Part shown: one piece after another, positions 18,124 through 26,199 of the stretch
How the letters are laid out: each line of letters opens with the position of its first letter
Numbering within the stretch: the first letter of the stretch is position 1
NCBI RefSeq assembly: GCF_001187905.1
Contig: NZ_LGIS01000030.1
Coordinates: forward strand, 124,001-188,000
Length of the DNA: 64,000 bases
Reading direction: 5' to 3'
Origin: Pantoea sp. RIT-PI-b
Lineage (GTDB): Bacteria > Pseudomonadota > Gammaproteobacteria > Enterobacterales > Enterobacteriaceae
Translations under genes and position numbers: made by a program
Notes under the pieces: model-generated
The model's database searches: none
The model's input: only the letters and a program-made list of their open reading frames with translations
What the model was told of the DNA's origin: nothing

Positions 18124-18860
18124 GATTGGCGTCCTCCCTGTGCGACGTCAATCGCCCACGGACGATGGCGCTCGGTAAACAGAATCAGGTTACGCAGGCG
18201 CATCAAGGTGAGCGCGCCGAACACCAGCAAATAGCCGAGAATCGACCAGCGCAGCGGGGTGCGCATGCTCGGGTCAATCGCCTGCTGCAGAAGGCCCGAA
18301 GAGCCCTGATGCAAGGTGTTCCACCACTGCACCGAAAAGTGAATGATTGGCAGATTAACCACGCCAACCAGGATCAAGATCCCCGCAGCACGACCGGCAG
18401 TGCGACGATCTTCAAACGAGTGGTAGAGCGCGATGACGCCCATATACAGGAACAGCAGCACCAACTCCGATGTCAGACGCGCATCCCAGATCCACCAGGT
18501 GCCCCACATCGGTTTACCCCAGGCGGAACCCGTGACGAGCGCGATAAAGGTAAACACGGCACCGATGGGCGCCATGGCCGCCGACACCAGATCGGCCATC
18601 TTCATCTGCCACACCAGGCCGATAAACGCGGCGATTGCCATCGACGCATAGACGCCCATCGACCACATCGCCGCGGGCACGTGAATGTACATAATTCGGA
18701 AGCTGTTGCCTTGCTGATAATCCGCTGGCGCAAAGCCGAAGCCCCACACCCAACCGAGCAGCAGCGAAGCAACGCCCAGCACCGCGAACCAGGGAATCAA
18801 GCGCCCGCATAGCTGGTAAAGCCGTTCAGGCTTCGCCCACTGATGTAACCATTTCCACAT
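18120..18860 (-). CDS. ccmC: Haem ABC exporter permease / haem handling protein CcmC
   Basis: A 246-residue protein with six membrane segments that presents haem to CcmE. It has the haem-handling tryptophan motif SAWGKPMWGTWWIWDARLTSELVLLFLY at about residues 116-143, and conserved HVPAAMWSMG upstream. The ATG at 18860 (MWKWLHQWAKPERLYQLCG) matches the E. coli start; an in-frame GTG at 18875 would add five residues but lacks a clear ribosome binding site. Confidence 0.95.
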   Translation of the reverse strand: MWKWLHQWAKPERLYQLCGRLIPWFAVLGVASLLLGWVWGFGFAPADYQQGNSFRIMYIHVPAAMWSMGVYASMAIAAFIGLVWQMKMADLVSAAMAPIGAVFTFIALVTGSAWGKPMWGTWWIWDARLTSELVLLFLYMGVIALYHSFEDRRTAGRAAGILILVGVVNLPIIHFSVQWWNTLHQGSSGLLQQAIDPSMRTPLRWSILGYLLVFGALTLMRLRNLILFTERHRPWAIDVAQGGRQS

Positions 18861-18918
18861 TTTTGCATCGCTCACAATAAACAGAATTCAGGTTTCGGCC
18901 GCTCTGGGGCGACACGAA

Positions 18919-19578
18919 TTAATGCAGACTAATACGCAAGGCCGCCGCCGTCGCAAAGGGCGCTAGCGTGGCGCTTAGCGCCAGCATCGCGCCCAGAATC
19001 GCCAGATAACCACCAATCGGCAATCCCATGCCGGCGGCATCAATCGCAGCGCTGGCAAAAATTAAAACCGGTATCGATAAGGGCAACACCAGCAAACTGA
19101 GTAGTACACCGCCGCGGCGCAGCCCAACGGTCAATCCGGTGCCGATTGCACCAAGGAAACTCAGCGTTGGCGTACCGAGTAATAGCGTCAGCGCCATGGC
19201 GCGCCAACCGGCAAAATCGAGCGACAGCAGTAATGCAGCCAGCGGCGATAATAAAATCAACGGCAGACCGGTAATCAGCCAGTGAGCAATCACTTTGCCC
19301 AGCACGGTGACCGGTAGCGGCGTCGGCAACAGAAGTAGTTGCTCAAGCGAACCATCAAGAAAATCATCACGAAACAGCCGTTCCAGCGCCAACAAGGAGG
19401 CCAATAGCGCGGCAACCCACGCGATGCCCGGCGCAATGCGCGCCAGCTGTTGCGGTTCCGGCCCGATACCTAACGGAAACAGTGTGATAACAATCAGGAA
19501 AAACCACAGCGGATTGATCACTTCTGCGCCACTGCGAAAAGCGATTTTTAATTCACGCTGAATAACCCGGCCAAGCAT
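18919..19578 (-). CDS. ccmB: Haem exporter permease CcmB
   Basis: A 219-residue ABC permease with six hydrophobic segments, pairing with CcmA and CcmC. Conserved parts include NPLWFFLIVITLFPLGIGPEP near the N-terminus and LFRDDFLDGSLEQLLLLPTPL in the first cytoplasmic loop. The ATG at 19578 overlaps the ccmA stop as ATGA, the usual coupling in this operon; a GTG three codons earlier is less likely. Confidence 0.95.
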   Translation of the reverse strand: MLGRVIQRELKIAFRSGAEVINPLWFFLIVITLFPLGIGPEPQQLARIAPGIAWVAALLASLLALERLFRDDFLDGSLEQLLLLPTPLPVTVLGKVIAHWLITGLPLILLSPLAALLLSLDFAGWRAMALTLLLGTPTLSFLGAIGTGLTVGLRRGGVLLSLLVLPLSIPVLIFASAAIDAAGMGLPIGGYLAILGAMLALSATLAPFATAAALRISLH

Positions 19579-20192
19579 CAAGCCCACTCCGCAGTAAGTC
19601 GAATTTTACGCACCCGAGCGTGGCTTGCGGGCAGATCCTGATGCGTAGTCAGAATCACCGCCCCACCGTTATCGGCATGTGCGGCGAATCGCGTCATCAA
19701 TTTTTCTACGCCGCCTTTATCAATGGCGGTCAACGGCTCGTCGAGGATCCACACAGACACCGGGCTGAGCCACAGTCGCGCCAGTGCCACGCGCCGCTGC
19801 TGTCCGGCGGAAAGTTGCGCCACCGGCACCTCTTCAAACCCCAGTAAATCCACCTGCTCAAGGGCGTCGAAAATCGCGTTTTCATCGCTGCTACCATGCC
19901 AGAAGCGCAGATTCTCAAGCGGAGAGAGTACTGATTTCACCCCCGGGTGATGACCGAGATAGAGCAGATTTTGTTGCCATATTTCACGCTGTTGCCGAAT
20001 TGGCCGTGCCCGCCATAAAACTTCGCCCTCTTCTGCGCGGCTTAATCCGGCCAGCAGGCGCAGTAACGAGGTCTTTCCAGCCCCGTTCGGCCCTTCGATT
20101 TGCACAATGTCACCCGGTTGCACACGGAAGCTCAATCCATGAAAAAGCGTTCGCTCATCACGAACACATGAAAGATTAATGACTTCGAGCAT
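19578..20192 (-). CDS. ccmA: Cytochrome c biogenesis ATP-binding protein CcmA
   Basis: A 204-residue ABC ATPase that drives release of holo-CcmE from CcmC. Walker A is GPNGAGKT (residues 34-41), the signature is LSAGQQRR, and Walker B is VWILDEPLTAID. The ATG at 20192 matches the E. coli start (MLEV..LSC.RDERTLF). Longer in-frame starts reach into a palindromic promoter region. It is the first gene of the ccm operon. Confidence 0.95.
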   Translation of the reverse strand: MLEVINLSCVRDERTLFHGLSFRVQPGDIVQIEGPNGAGKTSLLRLLAGLSRAEEGEVLWRARPIRQQREIWQQNLLYLGHHPGVKSVLSPLENLRFWHGSSDENAIFDALEQVDLLGFEEVPVAQLSAGQQRRVALARLWLSPVSVWILDEPLTAIDKGGVEKLMTRFAAHADNGGAVILTTHQDLPASHARVRKIRLTAEWA

Positions 20193-20276
20193 AGAAGGGA
20201 GAATCACAGCAATGAATGAGGCGGCGATAATACCACATTGAATCTGTGGGCCGAAGTCTGTGAGCTGGCTCCCACT

Positions 20277-20292
20277 TACCCCAAATGGGGTA
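20277..20292. promoter_or_regulatory. 7-2-7 palindrome resembling a NarL/NarP site upstream of ccmA
   Basis: TACCCCA-AA-TGGGGTA is a perfect palindrome with two inverted heptamers separated by 2 bp. Each heptamer matches the NarL/NarP heptamer TACYYMT at six of seven positions. It lies 85 bp upstream of ccmA, in the 243-bp divergent spacer with yfdC. The assignment is inferred from sequence and spacing only. Confidence 0.5.
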
Positions 20293-20435
20293 TTCGTGCG
20301 CATCAGATCAATAAATCGCTCAAAAAACCACCTTCGTTAAAACTTCGTTACTCTTAATTTGAATCTTCGTAACAAATCGCCCTTGATAAAACCGGCTACG
20401 CTTATTACGCATTGGCATTATCACCAGGGGAAAAC

Positions 20436-21350
20436 ATGAAACATTCACCATCGATTTCAAACAGTGACAACGATGTAGAGAGCGACGAAAAAGATCAGGG
20501 CAAGGAGATTGAAGTCGATGAAGATGCCCTGCCCTCGCAGGCGGCGGCGATTCATGAGGAGATTCGCCACGACGGTGAAAAGGAGTTAGAGCGCGATGGC
20601 ATGGCGCTGCTTTGGTCTGCGGTGGCGGCGGGACTATCGATGAGCGCCTCGCTGATGGCGAAAGGCATTTTTCAGGTCCATTTAAAAGGCGTGCCCGGCG
20701 CGTTTTTATTGGAGAACCTGGGTTATACCTTTGGTTTTGTCATTGTGATTATGGCGCGCCAGCAGCTGTTTACCGAGAATACCGTCACCGCCGTTTTGCC
20801 GGTGATGCACAAACCTACTGGCAGCAATTTTGCACTGCTGTTGCGTTTATGGTGTGTGGTGCTGCTCGGCAATCTGATTGGTACTGCGCTCGGCGCATTG
20901 GCCTTCAATCATATGCCGATATTTGACGATGCTACCCGTCAGGCTTTTACCGCTATCAGCGAAAAAGTGATGGTTAATCCACCGAGCGAAATGTTTGCTA
21001 ATGCAGTGATCTCCGGCTGGATTATCGCCACCATGGTGTGGATGTTCCCGTATGCCGGCGCGGCTAAAATTGTGGTGATCGTGATGATGACCTGGCTGGT
21101 GGCGTTAGGCGATTTGGCGCATATCGTGGTGGGTTCAGTGGAAGTGCTGTATCTGGTGTTTGCAGGAACGCTGCCGTGGTATGAATTCTTCTGGCCATTT
21201 GCTCTGCCAACGCTGCTCGGCAATATCACCGGCGGTACGCTGATTTTTGCGCTGATCAGCCATGCACAGATTCGTAATGACATGAGCGAAGCGGCGAAAG
21301 CCAAAGCACGAGCGGAGCAGAAGCGTAAAGAGAAGCAAAAACAGGCGTGA
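20436..21350 (+). CDS. yfdC: Formate/nitrite transporter family inner membrane protein YfdC
   Basis: A 304-residue FNT-superfamily membrane protein. A long acidic cytoplasmic N-terminus (residues 1-60, ESDEKDQGKEIEVDEDALP) precedes six transmembrane segments, and the C-terminus is basic and charged (AKAKARAEQKRKEKQKQA). The conserved RQQLFTENTVTAVLPV and SEMFANAVISGW segments match E. coli YfdC, whose role is not established. The ATG at 20436 with AGGGG upstream is chosen over an in-frame TTG. As in E. coli it is followed by argW. Confidence 0.93.
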   Translation: MKHSPSISNSDNDVESDEKDQGKEIEVDEDALPSQAAAIHEEIRHDGEKELERDGMALLWSAVAAGLSMSASLMAKGIFQVHLKGVPGAFLLENLGYTFGFVIVIMARQQLFTENTVTAVLPVMHKPTGSNFALLLRLWCVVLLGNLIGTALGALAFNHMPIFDDATRQAFTAISEKVMVNPPSEMFANAVISGWIIATMVWMFPYAGAAKIVVIVMMTWLVALGDLAHIVVGSVEVLYLVFAGTLPWYEFFWPFALPTLLGNITGGTLIFALISHAQIRNDMSEAAKAKARAEQKRKEKQKQA

Positions 21351-21437
21351 GTTTGGTCTTAAATTGCTGATAGATTAAGCAAACAAGCTCGGCATAGTTA
21401 AAATCAGGCGCGCGGTGCGCTATACTGCGCGCCCGGC

Positions 21438-21512
21438 GTCTCCTTAGTTAAATGGATATAACGAGCCCCTCCTAAGGGCTAGTTGCAGGTTCGATTCCTG
21501 CAGGGGACACCA
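21438..21512 (+). tRNA. argW: tRNA-Arg (anticodon CCT)
   Basis: 75 nt including an encoded CCA. The acceptor stem GTCTCCT pairs with AGGGGAC (one G-U), the anticodon arm is GCCCCTCCTAAGGGC with CCT, and the T-arm is GCAGGTTCGATTCCTGC. It is nearly identical to E. coli argW and in the same place after yfdC. In E. coli this gene is a prophage and island attachment site; no duplicated 3' end is seen downstream here. Confidence 0.97.
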
Positions 21513-21532
21513 GATTTTAATCATTATCCCGC

Positions 21533-21784
21533 TTAAAATAGCCATCTTGCCAAAGCAAGCGTCATACCAGCGGTACTCATCATGCCCGCCACAATCCATT
21601 TGGTCTGTTTGCTCAGCTCCTGATGAATTTTTCCGATCTCCTGATGAATCTTGCCAACCTCCTGATGAAGATCGCTTTTGGTGGCGTAATTGGATTTAAT
21701 GACTGCAATATCCACTTTCATCGCCGACATATCAGTTTTGATGTTGTCGATGTCAGCTTCCAGCTTTGAAACGCGGTTTTCCAT
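21533..21784 (-). CDS. Small coiled-coil membrane-anchored protein (possible phage remnant)
   Basis: 83 residues. Residues 1-60 form a heptad-like coiled coil with near-repeats (HQEVGKIHQEIGKIHQELSKQ), and residues 62-82 form one C-terminal transmembrane helix. This layout resembles small XhlA/Bdr-like proteins found in and around prophages. It ends 21 bp after the tRNA-Arg gene, a common integration site, on the opposite strand. The function is unknown. Confidence 0.7.
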   Translation of the reverse strand: MENRVSKLEADIDNIKTDMSAMKVDIAVIKSNYATKSDLHQEVGKIHQEIGKIHQELSKQTKWIVAGMMSTAGMTLALARWLF

Positions 21785-21967
21785 AATTACGCTTTCCTCT
21801 AATATTTCAACTTAATCAATGCAATGCATGATCTTCCTGCCAGGCATCCTACTCCAAAACCTTTGAATATTTCACGTTGCAGAGTGGCGAAGATAGTTTT
21901 ATGAGAGAGAAGTTCAGAAAAGAATTGGCTTGCTTGCAGTGGATTACAGCACTTTAGGGCCAGCTCG

Positions 21968-22840
21968 TTATTTTTTCAGGTCTCGCCGCCATGTGGAAGG
22001 CGTGACGCCATGCAATTGACGGAAGCGGTTGCTGAAGTGGCTGGAGGAGTGAAAACCGCAGCGCAATGCGATTTCGGTTAGCGGTAAAGAGCTGAATTTC
22101 AGTAACTGTAATGCGGCGTCCATGCGGCGGCGCATCACATATTGATGCGGAGCTTCCCCGACACTGCTTCGGAACATGCGTGCAAAATGATATTCGCTCA
22201 ACGCCGCTTCGCCAGCTAAATGTGCCAGCGTTAACGGTTGATCTAATTGCGCATCAATATAGGCCATGACTCGTCGCAAAACCGCCGGTGCCAGTCCGCC
22301 GCGTACTTGTGGCGCATGCCATTGCACGTCGCTATAACGTTGCAAAAGATGCGTCATCAATAAGGTTGATGCGCTACTGAGCATCAGTTGGTTGGCTGGT
22401 TGTTGCCAGTCGGTGCTGAGCAGGAAATGGCGATAAAGCTGCGTAATGCGATCGTCCGCGGCAAAGATCTTTTCATGCAGATTGAGCTGCGACGGGCTGC
22501 GATCCCAGATCTGTTCGCCAAGATGGCGCAAATGTTCGTCAGTGCAATAGAGATGCACAAACGACAAATCAGCGCGAATATCCCACACCGATTCCACGCC
22601 ACTGGGCATCAGGCAAAAGCGATCCGGCCCGCCGCCGTTGCGCCAGCCATGCTGGGTTTTATGCCAGGTTTCGTAGCCGTCAGCGGTATACAGGCTAAGC
22701 GTGTGATGATTGCTAAGATTGGTGACGCGATCGCCGCTGTTAAACCAAGCCGCCAGCTTAATGCCGCCCGACAGCTGCACGCTGTCGCGCAATTGCGCTT
22801 TGTGGCGCTGTAGCATGTTGAAGGTCTGGTAATCGGCCAT
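21968..22840 (-). CDS. AraC family transcriptional regulator
   Basis: A 290-residue regulator. The N-terminal half (residues 1-170) is a cupin-like ligand domain; the C-terminal 100 residues hold the two helix-turn-helix motifs (LTLAHLAGEAALSEYHFARMFRSSVGEAPHQYVMRRRMDAA and LTEIALRCGFHSSSHFSNRFRQLHGVTPSTWR). The ATG at 22840 is chosen because the frame upstream is low-complexity and overlaps the divergent promoter. It is divergent from the EamA transporter 181 bp away, which is its probable target. Confidence 0.85.
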   Translation of the reverse strand: MADYQTFNMLQRHKAQLRDSVQLSGGIKLAAWFNSGDRVTNLSNHHTLSLYTADGYETWHKTQHGWRNGGGPDRFCLMPSGVESVWDIRADLSFVHLYCTDEHLRHLGEQIWDRSPSQLNLHEKIFAADDRITQLYRHFLLSTDWQQPANQLMLSSASTLLMTHLLQRYSDVQWHAPQVRGGLAPAVLRRVMAYIDAQLDQPLTLAHLAGEAALSEYHFARMFRSSVGEAPHQYVMRRRMDAALQLLKFSSLPLTEIALRCGFHSSSHFSNRFRQLHGVTPSTWRRDLKK

Positions 22841-23020
22841 GGTAGCTATCACTCGCAGTTCATTAGCGCACAGTGTACGGATCTCGGCGGACAGAAAACA
22901 GGTCACAGCAGGACGCGAGAAGAAAAAGCGCAAGATTTTGCAATTGCCGCGCAAAAGCGTGCAAGTTGCGCTGTGCTTTTCACGCCACACTGCGAGCCGG
23001 ATTCTGTTGGAGATCGCGTT

Positions 23021-23920
23021 ATGAATGTGATGTTGTACCTTGCCGTGGTCATGATTTGGGGCACCACCTGGATAGCCATTTTCCTGCAGCAGGAAGCCGC
23101 TGAGACGCCGGTGCTGGTGGCGGTATTTTGGCGCTTTTTACTGGCTTCGCTGGTGATGCTGGCAATCCTTAAAGTGCTGCGTCGCCTGAGAACGCTGGAC
23201 AAACGCGATCATCTATTCTGTTTGCTTCAAGGCTGCTGCGTATTTGGCTTCAACTTCGTCTGCTTCTATCACGCCGCCGCCTGGATCAGCAGTGGATTGG
23301 AGTCGGTCATTTTTTCCATGGCCGTGCTCTACAACGCGCTGAATAGCTGGATTTTCTTCCGCCAACGACCGTCATTTCGCCTGCTGCCCGCTACGGTACT
23401 GGGCCTTGGCGGCATCGTCGCGCTGTTCTGGAATGATCTTCAGGCGGCACATCCGGCGCCGCAATTATTATGGGGCGTTGGCCTGAGCGCGCTCGGCACT
23501 TTAGGTTTCTCGTTCGGCAATATGATCTCTTTACGCCATCAGCGGCGTCAACGTGATGTGCTCACCACCAACAGCTATGCCATGTTTTATGGCGCCATCA
23601 TCATGGCCGCGCTGGCTTTGCTAAACGGCGATTCACTTGCGCCCGCGCTAAACGTCCAGTGGTTGGGTGCCATGAGTTATTTGGCGATTTTTGGATCGGT
23701 GCTGGGATTTGGTGCTTACTTCACGCTGGTGGGTCGGATTGGCGCTAGCCAGGCCGCTTACAGCACCTTGCTGTTCCCGCTGGTGGCGCTAACGCTCTCA
23801 ACGCTTTATGAGGGTTATCACTGGCACAGCAATGCGATTGTGGGATTGGTAATGATACTGGCGGGGAATATGGTGATGTTTGTACGCTGGCCGACTCTGG
23901 GACGCTTGCGCACCGCCTGA
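23021..23920 (+). CDS. EamA/DMT superfamily transporter
   Basis: A 299-residue membrane protein with ten hydrophobic segments in two EamA repeats. VVMIWGTTWIAIFLQQ and the FNFVCFYHAAAWISSGLESVIFSMAVLYNAL segment are typical of the family. The second repeat ends in FGAYFTLVGRIGASQAAYSTLLFPLVALTLSTLYEGY. The ATG at 23021 has GGAGA upstream. The substrate is unknown; relatives export amino acids or other small metabolites. It is divergent from the AraC regulator. Confidence 0.88.
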   Translation: MNVMLYLAVVMIWGTTWIAIFLQQEAAETPVLVAVFWRFLLASLVMLAILKVLRRLRTLDKRDHLFCLLQGCCVFGFNFVCFYHAAAWISSGLESVIFSMAVLYNALNSWIFFRQRPSFRLLPATVLGLGGIVALFWNDLQAAHPAPQLLWGVGLSALGTLGFSFGNMISLRHQRRQRDVLTTNSYAMFYGAIIMAALALLNGDSLAPALNVQWLGAMSYLAIFGSVLGFGAYFTLVGRIGASQAAYSTLLFPLVALTLSTLYEGYHWHSNAIVGLVMILAGNMVMFVRWPTLGRLRTA

Positions 23921-23927
23921 CATAACG

Positions 23928-23954
23928 AGAGCGGGCATTGCGCCCGCTCTTTTG
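23928..23954 (+). terminator. Terminator after the EamA gene
   Basis: AGAGCGGGC-ATTGC-GCCCGCTCT followed by TTTTG. The stem is perfect over 9 bp. It lies between convergent genes and the inverse strand also offers a short T-run. Confidence 0.8.
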
Positions 23955-23959
23955 TTCCT

Positions 23960-24199
23960 CTAGCGCCAGCCCTGAACGCCGATATTGAGCTGGTGAGGTT
24001 TAGTTATGGCTTTTCTGGCAATCCAGTAAAGCAGGACGCGTTCATCATCTTTGTCGCGGTCGGCCATTGCCAGTAATTTCAGCGACAATGTGGATTTATT
24101 CACTGGTTGATGCTCATCACTTAACTCGATCACCGCCTGACCGATAATGCAGCAAACCTCATCCTCGCTTGACGCGGATTCATATGCTCGGTCTTTCAT
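23960..24199 (-). CDS. YmgB/AriR-like small regulator
   Basis: 79 residues with a strong ribosome binding site (GAGGAGGAAAT) before the ATG at 24199. The segment DEVCCIIGQAVIELSDEHQPVNKSTLSLKLL followed by D-rich and IARKAI parts has the pattern of the YmgB/AriR (PF10798) family, which in E. coli is linked to biofilm and acid-resistance control. The assignment rests on motif pattern, not overall identity. It is divergent from yhjX, so both promoters share the spacer 24200-24469. Confidence 0.6.
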   Translation of the reverse strand: MKDRAYESASSEDEVCCIIGQAVIELSDEHQPVNKSTLSLKLLAMADRDKDDERVLLYWIARKAITKPHQLNIGVQGWR

Positions 24200-24341
24200 A
24201 TTTCCTCCTCTTGAATGAACTCTAAGCCTGGCAAACATCCCGAGCTTTGCAGGCATAAAGGCGCCATAGATACACCTGGTTACACATGGTTACCCGTAGT
24301 AACCGCTACGCTTATGCTGAAATCCCGCGTTGTCATCATTA

Positions 24342-24393
24342 TGTCATTCATACCCGCTTCGCTGCATTTCATTCCGTCATTCGGTGCTTTCAC
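24342..24393 (+). promoter_or_regulatory. Three phased repeats upstream of yhjX, possible YpdB sites
   Basis: TGTCATTCAT (24342-24351), TGCATTTCAT (24363-24372) and GTGCTTTCAC (24384-24393) are spaced exactly 21 bp apart, centre to centre. The middle copy matches at nine of ten positions the GGCATTTCAT motif reported for E. coli YpdB, which there occurs twice with an 11-bp spacer before yhjX. The third copy lies after the same 11-bp spacer and matches at six of ten. The first is a weaker six-of-ten match. Confidence 0.6.
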
Positions 24394-24469
24394 GCCCGCA
24401 CTTCACTCGCCCGTACGCGAGGCGCTTATTATCTCCACAGATTCCGCTTTCTCGCATGAGAGATAAAAA

Positions 24470-25687
24470 ATGAAAACAGCTTTGACCGCGAATTATCAAC
24501 GTACCCGCACGCTGACGCTTATCGGCACCATTATCACGCAGTTTGCTTTGGGATCGGTTTATACCTGGAGCCTGTTTAATGGACCGCTGGCCAACAAGCT
24601 GGATGCGCCAATCAGCGAGGTGGCATTCTCGTTCGGTTTACTCAGCCTGGGCCTGGCGATCGCTTCATCGCTGGCCGGAAAACTGCAGGAGCGCTTTGGC
24701 GTGCGCAACGTGACCATCGGCGCGGGCATTTTAATGGCAGTGGGATTCTGGCTAACCGCTCATGCCGATAATCTGATGATGCTTTACCTCAGCGCCGGTA
24801 TTTTGGTCGGCCTTGCGGATGGAGCCGGTTATCTAATGACGCTCTCCAACTGTGTGAAGTGGTTCCCGGAGCGCAAAGGATTAATTTCCGCCTGTTCCAT
24901 TGGCGCTTACGGTTTGGGCAGTCTTGGTTTTAAATTTATCTGTGGTGCACTGCTAAGCGCGCAAGGTCTGGAGAATACCTTCATGATTTGGGGCGTGCTG
25001 GCGATGAGCATGATCATTCTCGGCGCTTTGCTGATGCGTGATGCCCCGATGCAAAAGAGCAGTGGTAATAGCCAGTTGGAGGCGAAGGATTACACATTAG
25101 CGCAATCGGTACGTTTGCCGCAGTACTGGATGCTGGCGCTGATGTTTCTGACCGCTTGCATGAGCGGCTTGTATGTCATTGGTGTGGCGAAAGATATCGG
25201 CGAAGGCATGGTTCATCTTAGTGCGCAAACGGCAGCGAATGCAGTTACGGTAATTGCGATTGCCAATCTCAGTGGCCGCCTCATTCTCGGTGTACTGTCG
25301 GATAAAATGGCGCGTATTCGTGTCATCACTCTGGCGCAGATTGTCTCGCTGGCCGGCATGAGCATTCTGCTCTTTACCCATATGAGTGAATCCACCTTCT
25401 TCCTGTCCCTGGCCTGCGTTGCCTTCAGCTTTGGCGGTACGATTACCGTGTTCCCATCGCTGGTGAGTGATTTCTTTGGTCTGAACAATCTCACTAAGAA
25501 TTATGGCCTGATTTACCTTGGCTTCGGGATTGGTAGCGTACTGGGTTCATTGGTTGCCTCAGCCTTTGGTGGCTTTACCGTCACCTTCAGCCTGATTATG
25601 ACCTTGCTGGTGATCTCGCTGGTGCTGTCGCTCAGCATCCGTCTGCCAAATCGTCAAAACGTAGCAGAACCTTTACTGCATAATTGA
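24470..25687 (+). CDS. yhjX: MFS pyruvate transporter YhjX
   Basis: A 405-residue major facilitator with 12 hydrophobic segments, closely matching E. coli YhjX from NYQRTRTLTLIGTIITQFALGSVYTWSLFNGPL to the end of the transporter core. Other conserved parts are AGYLMTLSNCVKWFPERKGLISACSIG, FLTACMSGLYVIGVAKDIGEG and FGGTITVFPSLVSDFFGLNNLTKNYGLIYLG. In E. coli it is the main target of YpdB and responds to pyruvate. In E. coli the gene lies far from ypdAB; here it is about 10 kb away on the same strand. Confidence 0.92.
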   Translation: MKTALTANYQRTRTLTLIGTIITQFALGSVYTWSLFNGPLANKLDAPISEVAFSFGLLSLGLAIASSLAGKLQERFGVRNVTIGAGILMAVGFWLTAHADNLMMLYLSAGILVGLADGAGYLMTLSNCVKWFPERKGLISACSIGAYGLGSLGFKFICGALLSAQGLENTFMIWGVLAMSMIILGALLMRDAPMQKSSGNSQLEAKDYTLAQSVRLPQYWMLALMFLTACMSGLYVIGVAKDIGEGMVHLSAQTAANAVTVIAIANLSGRLILGVLSDKMARIRVITLAQIVSLAGMSILLFTHMSESTFFLSLACVAFSFGGTITVFPSLVSDFFGLNNLTKNYGLIYLGFGIGSVLGSLVASAFGGFTVTFSLIMTLLVISLVLSLSIRLPNRQNVAEPLLHN

Positions 25688-25694
25688 CCTCTCT

Positions 25695-25720
25695 GGATGC
25701 CGCATTTATTTGCGGCATCC
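25695..25720 (+). terminator. Terminator after yhjX
   Basis: GGATGCCGCA-TTTATT-TGCGGCATCC forms a perfect 10-bp stem followed by TCTCT. The 249 bp after it is AT-rich and holds only the promoter of the next small lipoprotein. Confidence 0.75.
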
Positions 25721-25969
25721 TCTCTACACAATTCCTCCATAAAAGGTATTTAATTGAGAGCCACTATTATCAAGCCTTGTCTTTCAGAGTATTCGCGTTA
25801 TTATAATCAGGCATTCAGCTTATTCTGATTGGCTTATTTTACTCGCCGATTTTTTTAGCATTTAATTGAAATACTCCGTAATACATCCAGTAATAAATCT
25901 ACATTTCCTGCATCTTCACTCCACTATTCCAATGTAATCTGGCTGCATTGGAACAGAGGAGGACTCTCC

Positions 25970-26125
25970 ATGAAGAAGCTTATTAAGGTCGCATCGGTTG
26001 TCGCCATTATGACGATGTTGAGTGGCTGTATTATCGATCATCATCGTGGAGGCGGCCCAGGTTGGGGCCATCATGGTGGAGGAGGTTGGCACCATGGGCA
26101 TGGCGGTTATGGACACCGCAGATAG
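25970..26125 (+). CDS. Small His/Gly-rich lipoprotein
   Basis: A 51-residue protein with GGAGGA seven bases before its ATG. Residues 1-20 are a lipoprotein signal (MKKLIKVASVVAIMTMLSGC) with lipobox LSGC. The mature part consists almost entirely of Gly, His, Trp and Arg (DHHRGGGPGWGHHGGGGWHH...), which suggests metal binding or electrostatic contact with the envelope; the function is unknown. It is isolated between terminators. The codons are ordinary and the signal peptide is convincing, so it is likely real. Confidence 0.75.
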   Translation: MKKLIKVASVVAIMTMLSGCIIDHHRGGGPGWGHHGGGGWHHGHGGYGHRR

Positions 26126-26165
26126 TTGGGCAAAGAACACACACAGCACATAATAAGAAAATATA

Positions 26166-26199
26166 AAAAGGGCGGGAATATATCCCGCCCTATTTTTTT
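26166..26199. terminator. Bidirectional terminator between two small lipoprotein genes
   Basis: AGGGCGGGA-ATATA-TCCCGCCCT is followed by ATTTTTTT, and on the other strand by TTTTTATAT. It separates the convergent genes at 25970-26125 and 26198-26479, overlapping the latter's stop region. Confidence 0.88.

Noticed and set aside
20296..20320. FNR box near the ccmA promoter
   Set aside because: Only one half-site (ATCAA) is visible; the required TTGAT at N4 is missing.
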